DNA from: Nitrospirota bacterium
Lineage (GTDB): Bacteria; Nitrospirota; Thermodesulfovibrionia; Thermodesulfovibrionales; UBA6898
Direction of reading: 5' to 3'
Length of the DNA stretch: 50,178 nucleotides
Assembly: GCA_021811105.1 (NCBI GenBank)
Contig: JAJZPM010000023.1
Span: forward strand, 1-50,178
Shown here: positions 7,938-16,696 of the stretch, piece after piece
How the letters are laid out: the number at the start of each line of letters is the position of its first letter
How positions within the stretch are numbered: position 1 is the stretch's first letter
The notes under the pieces: generated by a model
The model's database searches: none
What the model was told of the DNA's origin: nothing
Seen by the model: the letters and a program-made list of their open reading frames with translations, nothing else
Made by a program: the position numbers and the translations under genes

Positions 7938-8245
7938 TTTCCCCCGGGAACTTTATCCCTATGTAATGCCTTGCATCTCTACTACAATGATCCCTATGTC
8001 GTCTTGACTATACTATACCATACGCAGGCCACGGTTACGTAACAGCCATTGTCCTCGCAGGGCTTTCTGGTGGATGACAAAGCAGCACCACTTGACGGCC
8101 TCCCTATATCTGATACCATGGGAATAAGGCTGTGGACAACGATTAATCGGCGATACACTCCATAGAAGAGGAGTTTACCCGATTGCCGTCCCAGAATTCC
8201 CTGCAACGGACTGTGCCATTTTCCAGCGAAAGGAGGTGAAATACG
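7938..8245. other. Divergent intergenic region
   Basis: This 308-bp gap separates the minus-strand response regulator from the plus-strand cytochrome gene and must hold both promoters. TATAGT-like sequence on the minus strand near 8010-8020 could be a -10 box for the response regulator, but no convincing -35 pairs with it. Minus-strand frames in this region have no family resemblance. Confidence 0.35.
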
Positions 8246-8620
8246 ATGACACTTTTCAAGATTCTGTTGTTTTCACTGATAGCCCTTTCCCTGATCGCCT
8301 CTTTTGCTTTTGCAGCAGGCGATGTGGAGAAAGGGAAGGCATTGTTTAACGACCCGAAGTTGGGTACAAACGGCTCAACCTGCGGCACATGCCATCCTGG
8401 CGGAAAGGGCCTCGAAAAATCCGGGGCCGCGGACAAGAAGGAATGGACGACCCCCGGCGGCGTCGAAAAATCCCTTGAGGATGCCGTTAACATCTGCATA
8501 ACCATGGCCCTGAAGGGCAAGGCCCTCGACAAGAATTCCCAGGAGATGCAGGACCTCGTCGCCTATATCAAGTCTTTGGGAGAAAAAGCACCGATGAAGC
8601 ACAGCGCACCAGGGTATTGA
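8246..8620 (+). CDS. Small periplasmic class I cytochrome c
   Basis: A 124-aa precursor with a signal peptide of about 23 residues (hydrophobic run then FAFAAGD). One heme-binding motif is present, Cys46-Gly-Thr-Cys49-His50, and a candidate distal Met lies in CITMALKGKAL or at SQEMQDL. The C-terminal helix MQDLVAYIKSLGE is typical of class I cytochromes c. The start has a strong ribosome site (AAAGGAGGTGAAATACG). It is monocistronic; its electron-transfer partners are not in the window, except that a cytochrome c peroxidase remnant lies 1.7 kb downstream. Confidence 0.9.
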   Translation: MTLFKILLFSLIALSLIASFAFAAGDVEKGKALFNDPKLGTNGSTCGTCHPGGKGLEKSGAADKKEWTTPGGVEKSLEDAVNICITMALKGKALDKNSQEMQDLVAYIKSLGEKAPMKHSAPGY

Positions 8621-8643
8621 TCCTCAATCAGAACTTTCGCAAC

Positions 8644-8670
8644 AAAAAGGGAAAGAGCTTACCCTTTCCC
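8644..8670 (-). terminator. Intrinsic terminator on the minus strand
   Basis: A 7-bp stem (GGGAAAG at 8649-8655 with CTTTCCC at 8664-8670) is followed, reading the minus strand, by TTTTTGTT. It would end minus-strand transcripts coming from the glucosidase remnant at 8721-9440. It does not have a T-run in the plus direction, so it is not an obvious terminator for the cytochrome gene. Confidence 0.55.
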
Positions 8671-8720
8671 CTCCGCTACAGGCCAACTGCCTGTTATGCG
8701 TGTCCGCCTTCATTATGTAA

Positions 8721-9440
8721 TTACTCGCACCAGCACCACTGTATCATCTCTGCCACAAGGCCTGTCCATCCGGTCTGGCGGTCTGGTGGCTTGCACCGAG
8801 ACCTTTTCCGGTGTCTCCGTGGAAATATTCGTAGAGGAGGACGAGATCCATCCATGCCGGGTCGACCCGGTATTGCTCCGTCCCGCCATGGACCGGCCTT
8901 CTGCCGTTTTCGTCCCTGATGAATATGCCGGTCACCCTCCGGGAAATCTCCTTTGCCACCTCCCAAAGGTCCATCATGTTCCCTGATCCCGCGGGGCATT
9001 CCACTTTCAGTGAATCTCCGTAAAAGCGGTGGTACTTTCTCAGGGATTCTACCAGAAGGTAGTTCATCTGCACCCAGACAGGACCACGCCAGTTGGAGTT
9101 TCCGCCGAAAATGTCACTCGTCGATTCGTCCGGCTCGTAGTCGACCCTGAATTCTGCTCCACCGTATTCGAAGACAAAGGGGTGGTCCTTATGGTACAAA
9201 GCAGAGGTCCTGGTTGACGTCCGATATGCCTCCAAGGCCGTCTTCACCCCAACGGTAGACGCGCGACCGTGCGTGGTCATGGGGGAAATAGTCCCAGGCC
9301 CCACCGTCTTCACTGTAATCTTCGCGGACCGTGCCCCATTGGCGGAGGCTCAGATAGGGTCCCCATCTTTTCCAGAAGGCAACATGAGCGGCATTTTCGG
9401 CCAGTCTTTTTTCTTCAGCCGTGTTTTTTTTTAAAGCCAT
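8721..9440 (-). pseudogene. GH63-like glucosidase, internally deleted and frameshifted
   Basis: The minus strand starts with an N-terminus typical of large (about 900-aa) bacterial GH63-like glucosidases: [19 protein letters not shown], then [20 protein letters not shown]. At [10 protein letters not shown] (about 9190-9200) the frame changes and the sequence jumps to the C-terminal part: [32 protein letters not shown], then YEYFHGDTGKGLGASHQT. About 600 residues, most of the catalytic domain, are therefore missing. A second frameshift near 8780 moves the last residues (TGWTGLVAEMIQ) to another frame. The original start still has no lesion upstream, so the loss looks recent. Confidence 0.8.
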
Positions 9441-9520
9441 CGCCGCCCCCTTTTATGCAAGTCTGTCATAGGATACTCTCCCTACCCTTTCCGGGGTCTC
9501 ACTTGGTTGAGTCTATTTTC

Positions 9521-10252
9521 TCATTTCTTCTTCCTGCGACTTCCCTCCATCCTTGCATCGGCAAGCTCACGAAAACGCATCGCCATTTCAGCCCCTTTTG
9601 CCCCTTCCTCATGCTTAAAGAACACGAAGGCCCTCTCCCATTTTTGCGAAAGGACCCTTTCCATCCATTTTGACAGATCGGCATCCGTATAATCGGGACG
9701 GCGCAGACGCAGGTATCCCCACGACGCCGTGCTGATGATCGCATCCGCCGGATTCTCATCAACGTCAGCTATGCACAGACTGCACCCTTTTTTGCGAAGG
9801 AGGTCGAAGATTTCAACTTCGTTCCAGGACGGACTGCGGAACTCGAACGCGCAGGAGATATCGCCCGGGATCAGTCCGAGAAAATCTTCCAACACCCGGC
9901 GGTCGGCGCGAAAGCTTCCGGGGAACTGAAAAAGGACCGGCCCCAGTTTTCTTCCCAGGACCGACAGCGTTCTGAAGAGGTATTCGGCCTCACCGCCCAC
10001 ATTTGTCAGCTGCTTCAGATGCGTTATGACCTGAGGCGCCTTGAGCGCGAAAACAAAATCGTCCGGGACCTGCTCCGCCCAGGACGTAAGGACGCCCTCT
10101 GTGGGCATGTGATAAAAGGTGTTGTTGATCTCCACCGCACTGAGGCGTCCCGAATAGAAGCGAAGCATCTCCCTGGGCGAGATCTTTTCAGGATAGAATC
10201 TCCCTTTCCATTCCTTGTACCCATACCCGCTCGTACCGGCATAGATTTTCAT
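9521..10252 (-). CDS. DUF72 (YecE-like) family protein, copy 1
   Basis: A 243-aa protein of the DUF72 family, a TIM-barrel-like fold of unknown activity. The family's opening is visible as YAGTSGYGYKEWKGRFYPEK, followed by SAVEINNTFYHMP, FALKAPQVITH, LGPVLFQFPGSF, CAFEFRSPSW and a late WERAFVFFKHEEG. Length and motif order are normal. A second family member lies at 23616-24344 on the other strand; they are diverged, not a recent duplication. The ribosome site is weak. No operon partner is apparent. Confidence 0.87.
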   Translation of the reverse strand: MKIYAGTSGYGYKEWKGRFYPEKISPREMLRFYSGRLSAVEINNTFYHMPTEGVLTSWAEQVPDDFVFALKAPQVITHLKQLTNVGGEAEYLFRTLSVLGRKLGPVLFQFPGSFRADRRVLEDFLGLIPGDISCAFEFRSPSWNEVEIFDLLRKKGCSLCIADVDENPADAIISTASWGYLRLRRPDYTDADLSKWMERVLSQKWERAFVFFKHEEGAKGAEMAMRFRELADARMEGSRRKKK

Positions 10253-10319
10253 GTCTTATGGCCCTTACACGCCTCTGCGGTGTCCATAGGAAAAGCATCG
10301 CACAGGATTTCCCGCTGTC

Positions 10320-10580
10320 AAGCCGAGCGGGCTCCCGGCCCGCCAGACCCGGCTAAATAACATCGCACTCACTTCGCCCTATTTTCATTCGGGGCGGGTA
10401 TGGTCGCCGGAGGAAGCCGTATCGATCATGAGTTCCGTCCAACTGGGCATATCTCTGACTAAAGAGGACATAAGCGACATCACAGCTTTTTTGCACACGA
10501 CAACCGGGAATCAGCCGAAGGTGGAATATCCCGTGCTGCCGGCACCTACCGATTCCACTCCGAAACCGAAGCTCGACTAA
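10320..10580 (+). pseudogene. Cytochrome c peroxidase (CcpA/MauG-type) C-terminal remnant
   Basis: An open plus-strand frame has no start or N-terminal part but reads well as the last 75 residues of a di-heme cytochrome c peroxidase: RLNNIALTSPYFHSGRVW, then EEAVSIMSSVQLGISLT, DISDITAFLHTTTGN and a Pro-rich tail ending at TAA 10580. Both heme-binding motifs of the family lie upstream in an intact gene and are absent here. The sequence before about 10345 no longer resembles the family, so the left limit is approximate. It is a relic in the same decayed stretch as the glucosidase. Confidence 0.75.
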
Positions 10581-10797
10581 CCTCCGGCGGGGCAAATGAA
10601 TAAATGTTGAAGATCAGGAGACTGCCTGCAGCTTGCACATAAACATATGGACGCCCGATATTTATTATGGCTGGACAAGCTCGCAGAAAGACCGGAGAAA
10701 TAGAATAAAAAACATGTGAAGTGCTTTCGTCCCCAGACAGAAGTTTGTGCCTCCGATCTCCACATATTCCATCCGCACTCCTTCACACGGCGCTGCA

Positions 10798-10974
10798 TTA
10801 TTTCAGCGCCTGCAATTTCTCCATTATGCCTCTTAATACCGCCTCTTCCTCCTTCAGTTCCATTTTAAAATCGTGTTTACCGCCCGAAGCAATTTCACCC
10901 CTGAGTTCAGGTATATAGTCCTTGAGTACTCCTACAAGCATATCTTTCTCCTTGCCTGTCAGTTCCAGGTTCAT
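10798..10974 (-). CDS. Conserved-looking 58-aa small protein
   Basis: A 58-codon frame, MNLELTGKEKDMLVGVLKDY at its start and EEEAVLRGIMEKLQALK at its end. The ribosome site is strong (GAAAGGAGGATAGAC before the ATG). The composition (charged, amphipathic helices, no Cys, no membrane segment) suggests a small cytoplasmic helical protein. I do not recognise a named family with certainty. It stands alone between the peroxidase remnant and VF530. The strong ribosome site and clean codon use make it more likely real than a chance frame. Confidence 0.7.
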   Translation of the reverse strand: MNLELTGKEKDMLVGVLKDYIPELRGEIASGGKHDFKMELKEEEAVLRGIMEKLQALK

Positions 10975-11155
10975 GTCTATCCTCCTTTCTTAAAAAAAGC
11001 ACAATTCAATATTTGCTTCATCCTTGATTACTACTTATCATGAAAATCAAAACAAGTCAAAGCAATGTTTATAGACAGGACCCTTCTTCTTCGCGGAAAA
11101 GAAAGCTTCTATGGCCCACTCGCCTCGGAGGGACTCCGCAGGCAGCGAGGGTCTT

Positions 11156-11395
11156 CTAAAGGGGTTTACTCCTTGTCTCCCTCCTGCTCCTCAGATACAA
11201 GGCTTCAACTTTACTTCTCGCCCAGGGCGCCCTTCTCAGAAATTGCAGGCTGGACTTGATACTCGGGTCATTATTAAAACACCTTATGCGGATAATTCTT
11301 CCCATTTTCTCCCAGCCATAAAGTTCCACCAGCCGGGTCAATATCATTTCCAGGGTGACACCGTGAATGGGATCGCTGGATTGTCGCTCAGTCAT
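11156..11395 (-). CDS. VF530-family DNA-binding protein (DUF2132)
   Basis: A 79-aa protein matching the VF530 (DUF2132) family, a small DNA-binding fold known from Vibrio fischeri. The signature is clear: DPIHGVTLEMILTRLVELYG, then GRIIRIRCFNNDPSIKSSL and FLRRAPWARSKVEALYL. The last dozen residues are extra and basic. Its start overlaps the end of the upstream S1-domain gene by 8 bp, so the two are translationally coupled. Confidence 0.85.
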   Translation of the reverse strand: MTERQSSDPIHGVTLEMILTRLVELYGWEKMGRIIRIRCFNNDPSIKSSLQFLRRAPWARSKVEALYLRSRRETRSKPL

Positions 11396-11948
11396 GTTTC
11401 AGCCCCGACTTCGCTAGCCTTATACCGGAACTCTCTATAAGAATAAGCCGTTTCTTGTAAAGAGCGCCTATCGCCTTTTTAAAGGTCTTCTTGCTTGCCC
11501 CGAACAGGCGATAGATAACTTCAGGCGGGCTCTTATCGTCCACGGCAATAGATCCGCCCTGCGCCTTCAATGCGTCGAGAATTTTCCCCGATACCTCATC
11601 AATCTTTTCAGCACCGGGTTTTTGAAGACAGAGATCAATCTTGCCGTCGTCACGCACCTTCTTGATGAACCCTGCGATATGCTGTCCCTTTCTTAAGGTC
11701 TGAAACACCTCGTTTTTATAAAGCAGGCCCTCGCGGGAGTCGTTGATAATAGCCCTGTAGCCTATTTCGGTCCGTTCGCAGATCAGCAGCTCCACGCTCT
11801 GGCCTTCCTCAAATTCGGTCTGTTCCTTATCAATAACCTTGTGCTGCTCAGGAGAGGCAACGGTGCGGTTTCTTTTGTCAGAAAGTCTTTTGACAGCCTT
11901 CACCCTATCAACTTTTCCTGACTTCTCCATGTATCTTCTGTTTTTCAT
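11388..11948 (-). CDS. Short CvfB-like S1 and winged-helix RNA-binding protein
   Basis: A 186-aa protein resembling the C-terminal half of CvfB/YitL-type proteins. Residues about 45-115 form an S1-like barrel (VELLICERTEIGYRAIIND, then GLLYKNEVFQTLRKGQ and GFIKKVRDDGKIDLCLQKPG). Residues about 120-183 form the winged helix (GGSIAVDDKSPPEVIYRLFG, then FKKAIGALYKKRLI). The usual protein is about 280 residues with further S1 repeats at the front; here a basic 40-residue leader replaces them. That may be a natural short form or a 5'-deleted gene. No ribosome site is obvious before the ATG. It overlaps the VF530 gene by 8 bp. Confidence 0.75.
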   Translation of the reverse strand: MKNRRYMEKSGKVDRVKAVKRLSDKRNRTVASPEQHKVIDKEQTEFEEGQSVELLICERTEIGYRAIINDSREGLLYKNEVFQTLRKGQHIAGFIKKVRDDGKIDLCLQKPGAEKIDEVSGKILDALKAQGGSIAVDDKSPPEVIYRLFGASKKTFKKAIGALYKKRLILIESSGIRLAKSGLKHD

Positions 11949-12208
11949 TTACCTTACAGTTGCAGACAAGTCTTTGCATAGCCGGACAGGGACGCTGAAA
12001 AATGGCTTGTAGCGACACCTTGCAGACCTATCGAAAGGCCGGCCAGCCTTTTCCTGAAAATCACTTGGCTTTAGAACATCGGCCACGTGGAAGATAAATG
12101 AAATCATGTCGTCATTACAAGACATTTTCGGCGTTCCTGTCCGGCGTTTATGGTGGTTACGGTTCGTTTTTCCTGTCTTCGCCAGATGCAACACTATCCT
12201 CTTTCTTT

Positions 12209-14140
12209 CTATTCTACGCCGAAGCCCGGATCTTTCTCACTCCGCCCCTTCGGGATGGATTCCAGCAGTTCCCAGCGCTCATACGCCGCGGGGATCTCTT
12301 TGTCGAGTTCAGCCACCCTCGCCTTGACCGCCGGGATCCTGCTTCCGTCTTGTCTGTAGAACTCGGGGGCAGCAAGCCTCTCGTAAAGTCCTGCCCGCTC
12401 CGCTTCCATCGACTCAATGAGGCCGGGCAGCGTTTCTATCTCCTTTTTCTCCTTGAACGTCAGGGTGCGCGGACGCTCCCGCTGCGGCCTGGACCTTTCG
12501 GGCTTCTCCTTCTTTTTCGCCTTCTCCGTTCCTCCCGTGGACGGAGAACTGCGCTGCCGCAGCCAGTCATCGTAGCCTGCCACGTATTCGACAAGCCTTC
12601 CGCCGCCCTCAAACACAATCGTGCTGGTGACGATGTTATTGAGAAACTCTCTGTCGTGGCTCACCAGCAACACGGTGCCCTGATATTCCATGAGCATCTC
12701 TTCGAGGAGCTCCAGGGTATCGGCGTCGAGATCGTTCGTCGGCTCATCCAGCACCAGCACATTCGAAGGCTTCGTAAAGAGCTTCGCAAGAAGCGCGCGG
12801 TTTCTCTCCCCTCCGGAGAGAACCTTCACCGGAAGCCGCGCTCTTTCAGGGGGAAAGAGAAAATCCTCAAGGTAGCCGATGATATGTCTCGTCCTTCCGT
12901 TGACCGTCACCTTGTCGCATCCGTCTCCGACGTTGTCCACTACCGATTTCCCGTCGTCCAGCTGCTCCCGGTGCTGGTCGAAATAGGCGACTTCGAGGCG
13001 GGTGCCCATGCGCACGGAACCTTGAAGGGGCACGATCGAACCGAGCAGGATACTGAGAAGGGTCGTTTTCCCCGAGCCGTTAGGGCCGATGATGCCGATC
13101 TTGTCGCCCCTCATGACGACTGTCGAGAAATCGCGGATAACGGGGCGCCCCTCATAGCTGTGTCCTATGCCTTTGGCCTCGAGGACAAGCCTGCCCGACC
13201 TTTCTGCCTCGTTCAGTCTCATCTCGGCTGACCCGGTCTGTTCACGCCTTGCCGACCGCTGCCTCCTCAGCTCCTTCAACGCCCTCACCCTTCCTTCGTT
13301 GCGCGTGCGGCGCGCCTTGATCCCCTGCCGTACCCAGGCCTCCTCCTGAGCGAGCTTCTTATCAAAAAGCGCGTTGTGAACAGCCTCTGCATCGAGTTCT
13401 GCCTGCCTTCTCGCCAGGTAGGTCCTGTAATCTCCCGGCCAGTCGGTGATCCGCCCCCGGTCGAGCTCGATTATGCGCGTTGCCAGGGTTTCAAGAAATC
13501 TCCGGTCGTGGGTGATAAAGAGTACGGCGCCCCGGAATTCGAGGAGAACTTCCTCGAGCCAGCCGATCGAATCGATGTCAAGATGGTTCGTCGGCTCATC
13601 CAGAAGCAGGAGGTCCGGCTCGTTCACCAGTGCCCTCGCAAGGAGGACCCTCCTTTTGTAGCCGCCGGAGAGTTCCGCAGCCTGGGCGTCAGGGTCCAGC
13701 CCGAGGCGGGAGAGGACCGTCTCCACCCGCTGCTGTATCCGCCAGCCGCCGGAGGACTCGATCAGGTGCTGCGCCCGTTCGAGCTCCGCGAGAATGCCGG
13801 CGTCATGGCCGAGGGCGAGCCTATGGCCCAGGGCGCGATACTCCGATAGCAGCCCGACGATGCCGCCGAGTCCTTCAGAGACAGCGTCGAAGACCGTTCC
13901 GGGCAGATCCCGCGGCACTTCCTGTTCGAGAAAGGCAACCCTGGCCCCATTTGCCCGTATGATTTCTCCGGAGTCGGGGGGCAGCGCGCCACTCACGATC
14001 TTCAGCAGTGTGGATTTGCCTGCCCCGTTCCTGCCGACAAGGCATATCCGTTCCCCCCGCTCGATCTGGAAGGTTACCCCGTCAAGCAGCTCGGGGCCGC
14101 CGAACGCGATCCTCACCTCCTGCAAACTCATCAATGCCAC
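12209..14140 (-). CDS. uup: ABC-F ATPase, Uup-like
   Basis: A soluble protein of about 643 residues with two ATP-binding cassettes and no membrane part. The first has Walker A GRNGAGKST, signature LSGGYKRRVLL and Walker B LLLLDEPTNHLD. The second has GPNGSGKTT, LSGGERNRALL and VLVLDEPTNDLD. A charged linker precedes a C-terminal coiled coil of about 70 residues, the arrangement of Uup rather than EttA. ABC-F proteins act on ribosomes or DNA structure. The frame opens at 14302, but the likely start is a GTG at 14140 (GAGG seven bases upstream) or the ATG at 14131, giving the family-typical MSLQEVRIAFGG. Divergent from tex. Confidence 0.88.
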   Translation of the reverse strand: MALMSLQEVRIAFGGPELLDGVTFQIERGERICLVGRNGAGKSTLLKIVSGALPPDSGEIIRANGARVAFLEQEVPRDLPGTVFDAVSEGLGGIVGLLSEYRALGHRLALGHDAGILAELERAQHLIESSGGWRIQQRVETVLSRLGLDPDAQAAELSGGYKRRVLLARALVNEPDLLLLDEPTNHLDIDSIGWLEEVLLEFRGAVLFITHDRRFLETLATRIIELDRGRITDWPGDYRTYLARRQAELDAEAVHNALFDKKLAQEEAWVRQGIKARRTRNEGRVRALKELRRQRSARREQTGSAEMRLNEAERSGRLVLEAKGIGHSYEGRPVIRDFSTVVMRGDKIGIIGPNGSGKTTLLSILLGSIVPLQGSVRMGTRLEVAYFDQHREQLDDGKSVVDNVGDGCDKVTVNGRTRHIIGYLEDFLFPPERARLPVKVLSGGERNRALLAKLFTKPSNVLVLDEPTNDLDADTLELLEEMLMEYQGTVLLVSHDREFLNNIVTSTIVFEGGGRLVEYVAGYDDWLRQRSSPSTGGTEKAKKKEKPERSRPQRERPRTLTFKEKKEIETLPGLIESMEAERAGLYERLAAPEFYRQDGSRIPAVKARVAELDKEIPAAYERWELLESIPKGRSEKDPGFGVE

Positions 14141-14327
14141 ATTTCGCCTCGAAAAAATAAGATCAAAAAGTTCATAAATATGACTCATTACTATTATAAT
14201 AGACCCTAACGTTGTATTGCCGCGGGTCCCTTGCATTCGGGACAACGACAACATAATCTTGCTATGAATCGTGAGAGTACACCGGCACTGCTTAAGTTCC
14301 ACACTCTAAGAAAGAACCGGGGAGATA

Positions 14328-16595
14328 ATGAACGAACTGCATATTTCTGCAATCGCAAAAGAACTGGCGGTAAAACCGTCACAAATCAGGGCTGCGGCGG
14401 CACTGCTGGACGAGGGCGCCACCGTGCCCTTCATATCGCGCTACCGGAAAGAGGCCACCGGCAGCCTTGATGAAGTTGCCGTCTCTTCCGTCAGTGACAG
14501 GCTGGAGCAGCTCAGGGAACTGGATAAGAGGCGCGATGCGGTCCTCAAATCACTGGAAGAGAGGGGCCTGCTTACCGATGAGTTAAGGGGAAAGATCGAA
14601 GGGGCCGATTCCCTCACCATACTCGAAGACATCTACCTTCCCTTCCGGCCGAAGCGCCGGACGAGGGCGACGATCGCAAAGGAAAAGGGACTTGAGCCGC
14701 TTGCAGCAAAGATCTTCGGTCAGGCTGAGATGGCTGTCGAAGCCGAGGCTGCCTCATTCGTGGATGCCGAAAAAGGGGTCGCGGATGTTGAAGGGTCTCT
14801 CGCCGGGGCCAGGGACATCATCGCCGAATGGGTCAGCGAGGACCAGCAGGCACGTGAAAGAATGCGCGTCCTTTTTTCCGGCAAAGGAATAATGCGATCA
14901 AAGGTCGTCTCTGGAAAGGAGGAAGAAGGGATAAAGTACGGGGACTATTATGAATGGGAGGAGCCTGTATCAAAGGCCCCTTCCCACAGGGTCCTGGCGA
15001 TCCGCCGGGGAGAGGCCGAGGGGTTTCTCATCCTGCGCGTCACGCCTCCCGAAGACGAGGCGCTCAAACTGCTCGAAACGCTTTTCATAAAGGGCGCCGG
15101 CCCTGCCTCAGAGCAGGTGAGGTCCGCTGTCCATGACAGCTACAAACGGCTGCTTTCTTCTTCGATGGAGGCCGAGGTCCGTCTTGCGGTAAAGAGGAAG
15201 GCCGATGAGGAGGCCATACGCGTCTTTGTTGGAAACCTGCGTCAGCTCCTGCTTGCGCCGCCTCTGGGAAACAGGAATGTGCTTGCGATCGATCCGGGGT
15301 TCAGGACCGGCTGCAAGGTAGTCTGTCTCGACCGGCAGGGAAAACTGCTCCATAACGACACCATCTATCCGCACTTATCGGACAGGCAAAAAGAGGAGGC
15401 AGGAGCAAAGATCAGGGACACCTGCAAACGTTTCGGGACCGAGGCCATAGCAATAGGAAACGGCACGGCAGGCAGGGAGACGGAATTCTTCATCAGGGGG
15501 CTCGGCCTCGCCGGAGAGATTCCCGTCGTGATGGTTAACGAAAGCGGCGCGTCCATATACTCGGCCTCGGAGGTTGCCAGGCTGGAATTCCCCAACCATG
15601 ATGTCACTGTCCGCGGGTCGGTCTCTATCGGGCGGCGGCTTATGGACCCTCTTGCCGAACTTGTGAAAATAGACCCCAAGTCTATCGGTGTAGGGCAATA
15701 TCAGCATGACGTGGACCAGAGCGCATTGAAAAAAAGTCTTGACGACGTTGTCGTCAGCTGCGTCAATGCCGTGGGTGTCGAGGTGAATACGGCGAGCAGA
15801 CAGCTTCTCACTTATGTCTCCGGGCTGGGCCCGCAGCTTGCCAGGGGGATTGTCGAGTACAGGAATGAGAACGGCCCGTTCAGGTCTCGTGAGGAACTGC
15901 GGAAGGTCCCCCGTTTGGGACCGAAGGCATTCGAGCAGGCGGCAGGGTTTCTCCGCATCAGGGACGGTGAAAACCTCCTTGACCGGTCCGCGGTCCATCC
16001 GGAGAGCTATCACATAGTCTATGCGATGGCCCGCGATCTGGGCTGTTCTTTGTCGGACCTTATGAAGGATGAAGGGCTGAGAAAGAATATCGATCTTTCC
16101 CTATATGTCACCGATTCAGTCGGCATTCCGACGCTGAACGATATCATGTCCGAACTCGCGAAGCCGGGCCGTGACCCCAGGGAGGGGTTCGAGACAGTGG
16201 CGTTCCACGAAGGAGTACAGAAGATCGAGGACGTGAAGCCCGGCATGAAGCTCCCTGGCATTGTCACTAATATTACCGCTTTTGGCGCCTTCGTCGACAT
16301 AGGCGTCCATCAGGACGGTCTTGTGCATATCAGCGAGCTCTCGGACGGTTTTGTAAAGACTCCGGGGGATGTGGTAAAAGTCCATCAGAACGTGACGGTT
16401 ACGGTCCTTGCGGTAGACCTTCAGAGAAAGCGTATAGCCCTCTCGATGAAGAGCGGGCAGAAAAAGATCGAAAGGCCTCAAAAAAAGACAGAAGCCGTGG
16501 CAGCGCCCAAGGAAGCGATAAAAAGAGATAGGGGAGAAAAGAAACCGCTTAGGTTCTCGAACAATCCTTTCTATGAGGCGTTTAAGAAAAAGTAG
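14328..16595 (+). CDS. tex: Tex-like transcription accessory protein
   Basis: A 755-aa cytoplasmic nucleic-acid-binding protein of full Tex length. The N-terminal helical part contains GATVPFISRYRKEATGSLDE, the middle has the YqgF/RuvX-like fold (NVLAIDPGFRTGCKVVCLD) and the helix-hairpin-helix region (VNTASRQLLTYVSGLGPQLA). The C-terminal S1 domain is visible as GIVTNITAFGAFVDIGVHQD and LVHISELSD. After it comes a basic tail of about 50 residues. Tex is related to eukaryotic Spt6 and influences transcription and toxin expression in several bacteria. A GGGGAG site precedes the ATG. A short hairpin (GGGCGA/TCGCCC near 16598-16615) follows the stop but lacks a T-run. Confidence 0.95.
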   Translation: MNELHISAIAKELAVKPSQIRAAAALLDEGATVPFISRYRKEATGSLDEVAVSSVSDRLEQLRELDKRRDAVLKSLEERGLLTDELRGKIEGADSLTILEDIYLPFRPKRRTRATIAKEKGLEPLAAKIFGQAEMAVEAEAASFVDAEKGVADVEGSLAGARDIIAEWVSEDQQARERMRVLFSGKGIMRSKVVSGKEEEGIKYGDYYEWEEPVSKAPSHRVLAIRRGEAEGFLILRVTPPEDEALKLLETLFIKGAGPASEQVRSAVHDSYKRLLSSSMEAEVRLAVKRKADEEAIRVFVGNLRQLLLAPPLGNRNVLAIDPGFRTGCKVVCLDRQGKLLHNDTIYPHLSDRQKEEAGAKIRDTCKRFGTEAIAIGNGTAGRETEFFIRGLGLAGEIPVVMVNESGASIYSASEVARLEFPNHDVTVRGSVSIGRRLMDPLAELVKIDPKSIGVGQYQHDVDQSALKKSLDDVVVSCVNAVGVEVNTASRQLLTYVSGLGPQLARGIVEYRNENGPFRSREELRKVPRLGPKAFEQAAGFLRIRDGENLLDRSAVHPESYHIVYAMARDLGCSLSDLMKDEGLRKNIDLSLYVTDSVGIPTLNDIMSELAKPGRDPREGFETVAFHEGVQKIEDVKPGMKLPGIVTNITAFGAFVDIGVHQDGLVHISELSDGFVKTPGDVVKVHQNVTVTVLAVDLQRKRIALSMKSGQKKIERPQKKTEAVAAPKEAIKRDRGEKKPLRFSNNPFYEAFKKK

Positions 16596-16696
16596 GGGCG
16601 AACGGCCTCGCCCGCGACACGTCTCACGTTTCTTGTTGATCTTTCTTCTGCCGCAACGTATGATATTTTTGAGTATGGGGAAATGGGACAGCTATT

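Noticed and set aside
9425-9435. T-run as a terminator
   Set aside because: It is the Lys-rich start of the glucosidase remnant read on the other strand and has no stem before it.
12098-13231. 377-codon plus-strand open frame opposite the ABC-F gene
   Set aside because: Arg/His-rich translation without family features, antisense to a well-supported Uup gene; a GC-rich shadow frame.
15375-16013. 212-codon minus-strand frame inside tex
   Set aside because: Antisense shadow of the Tex coding sequence, no ribosome site or domain.
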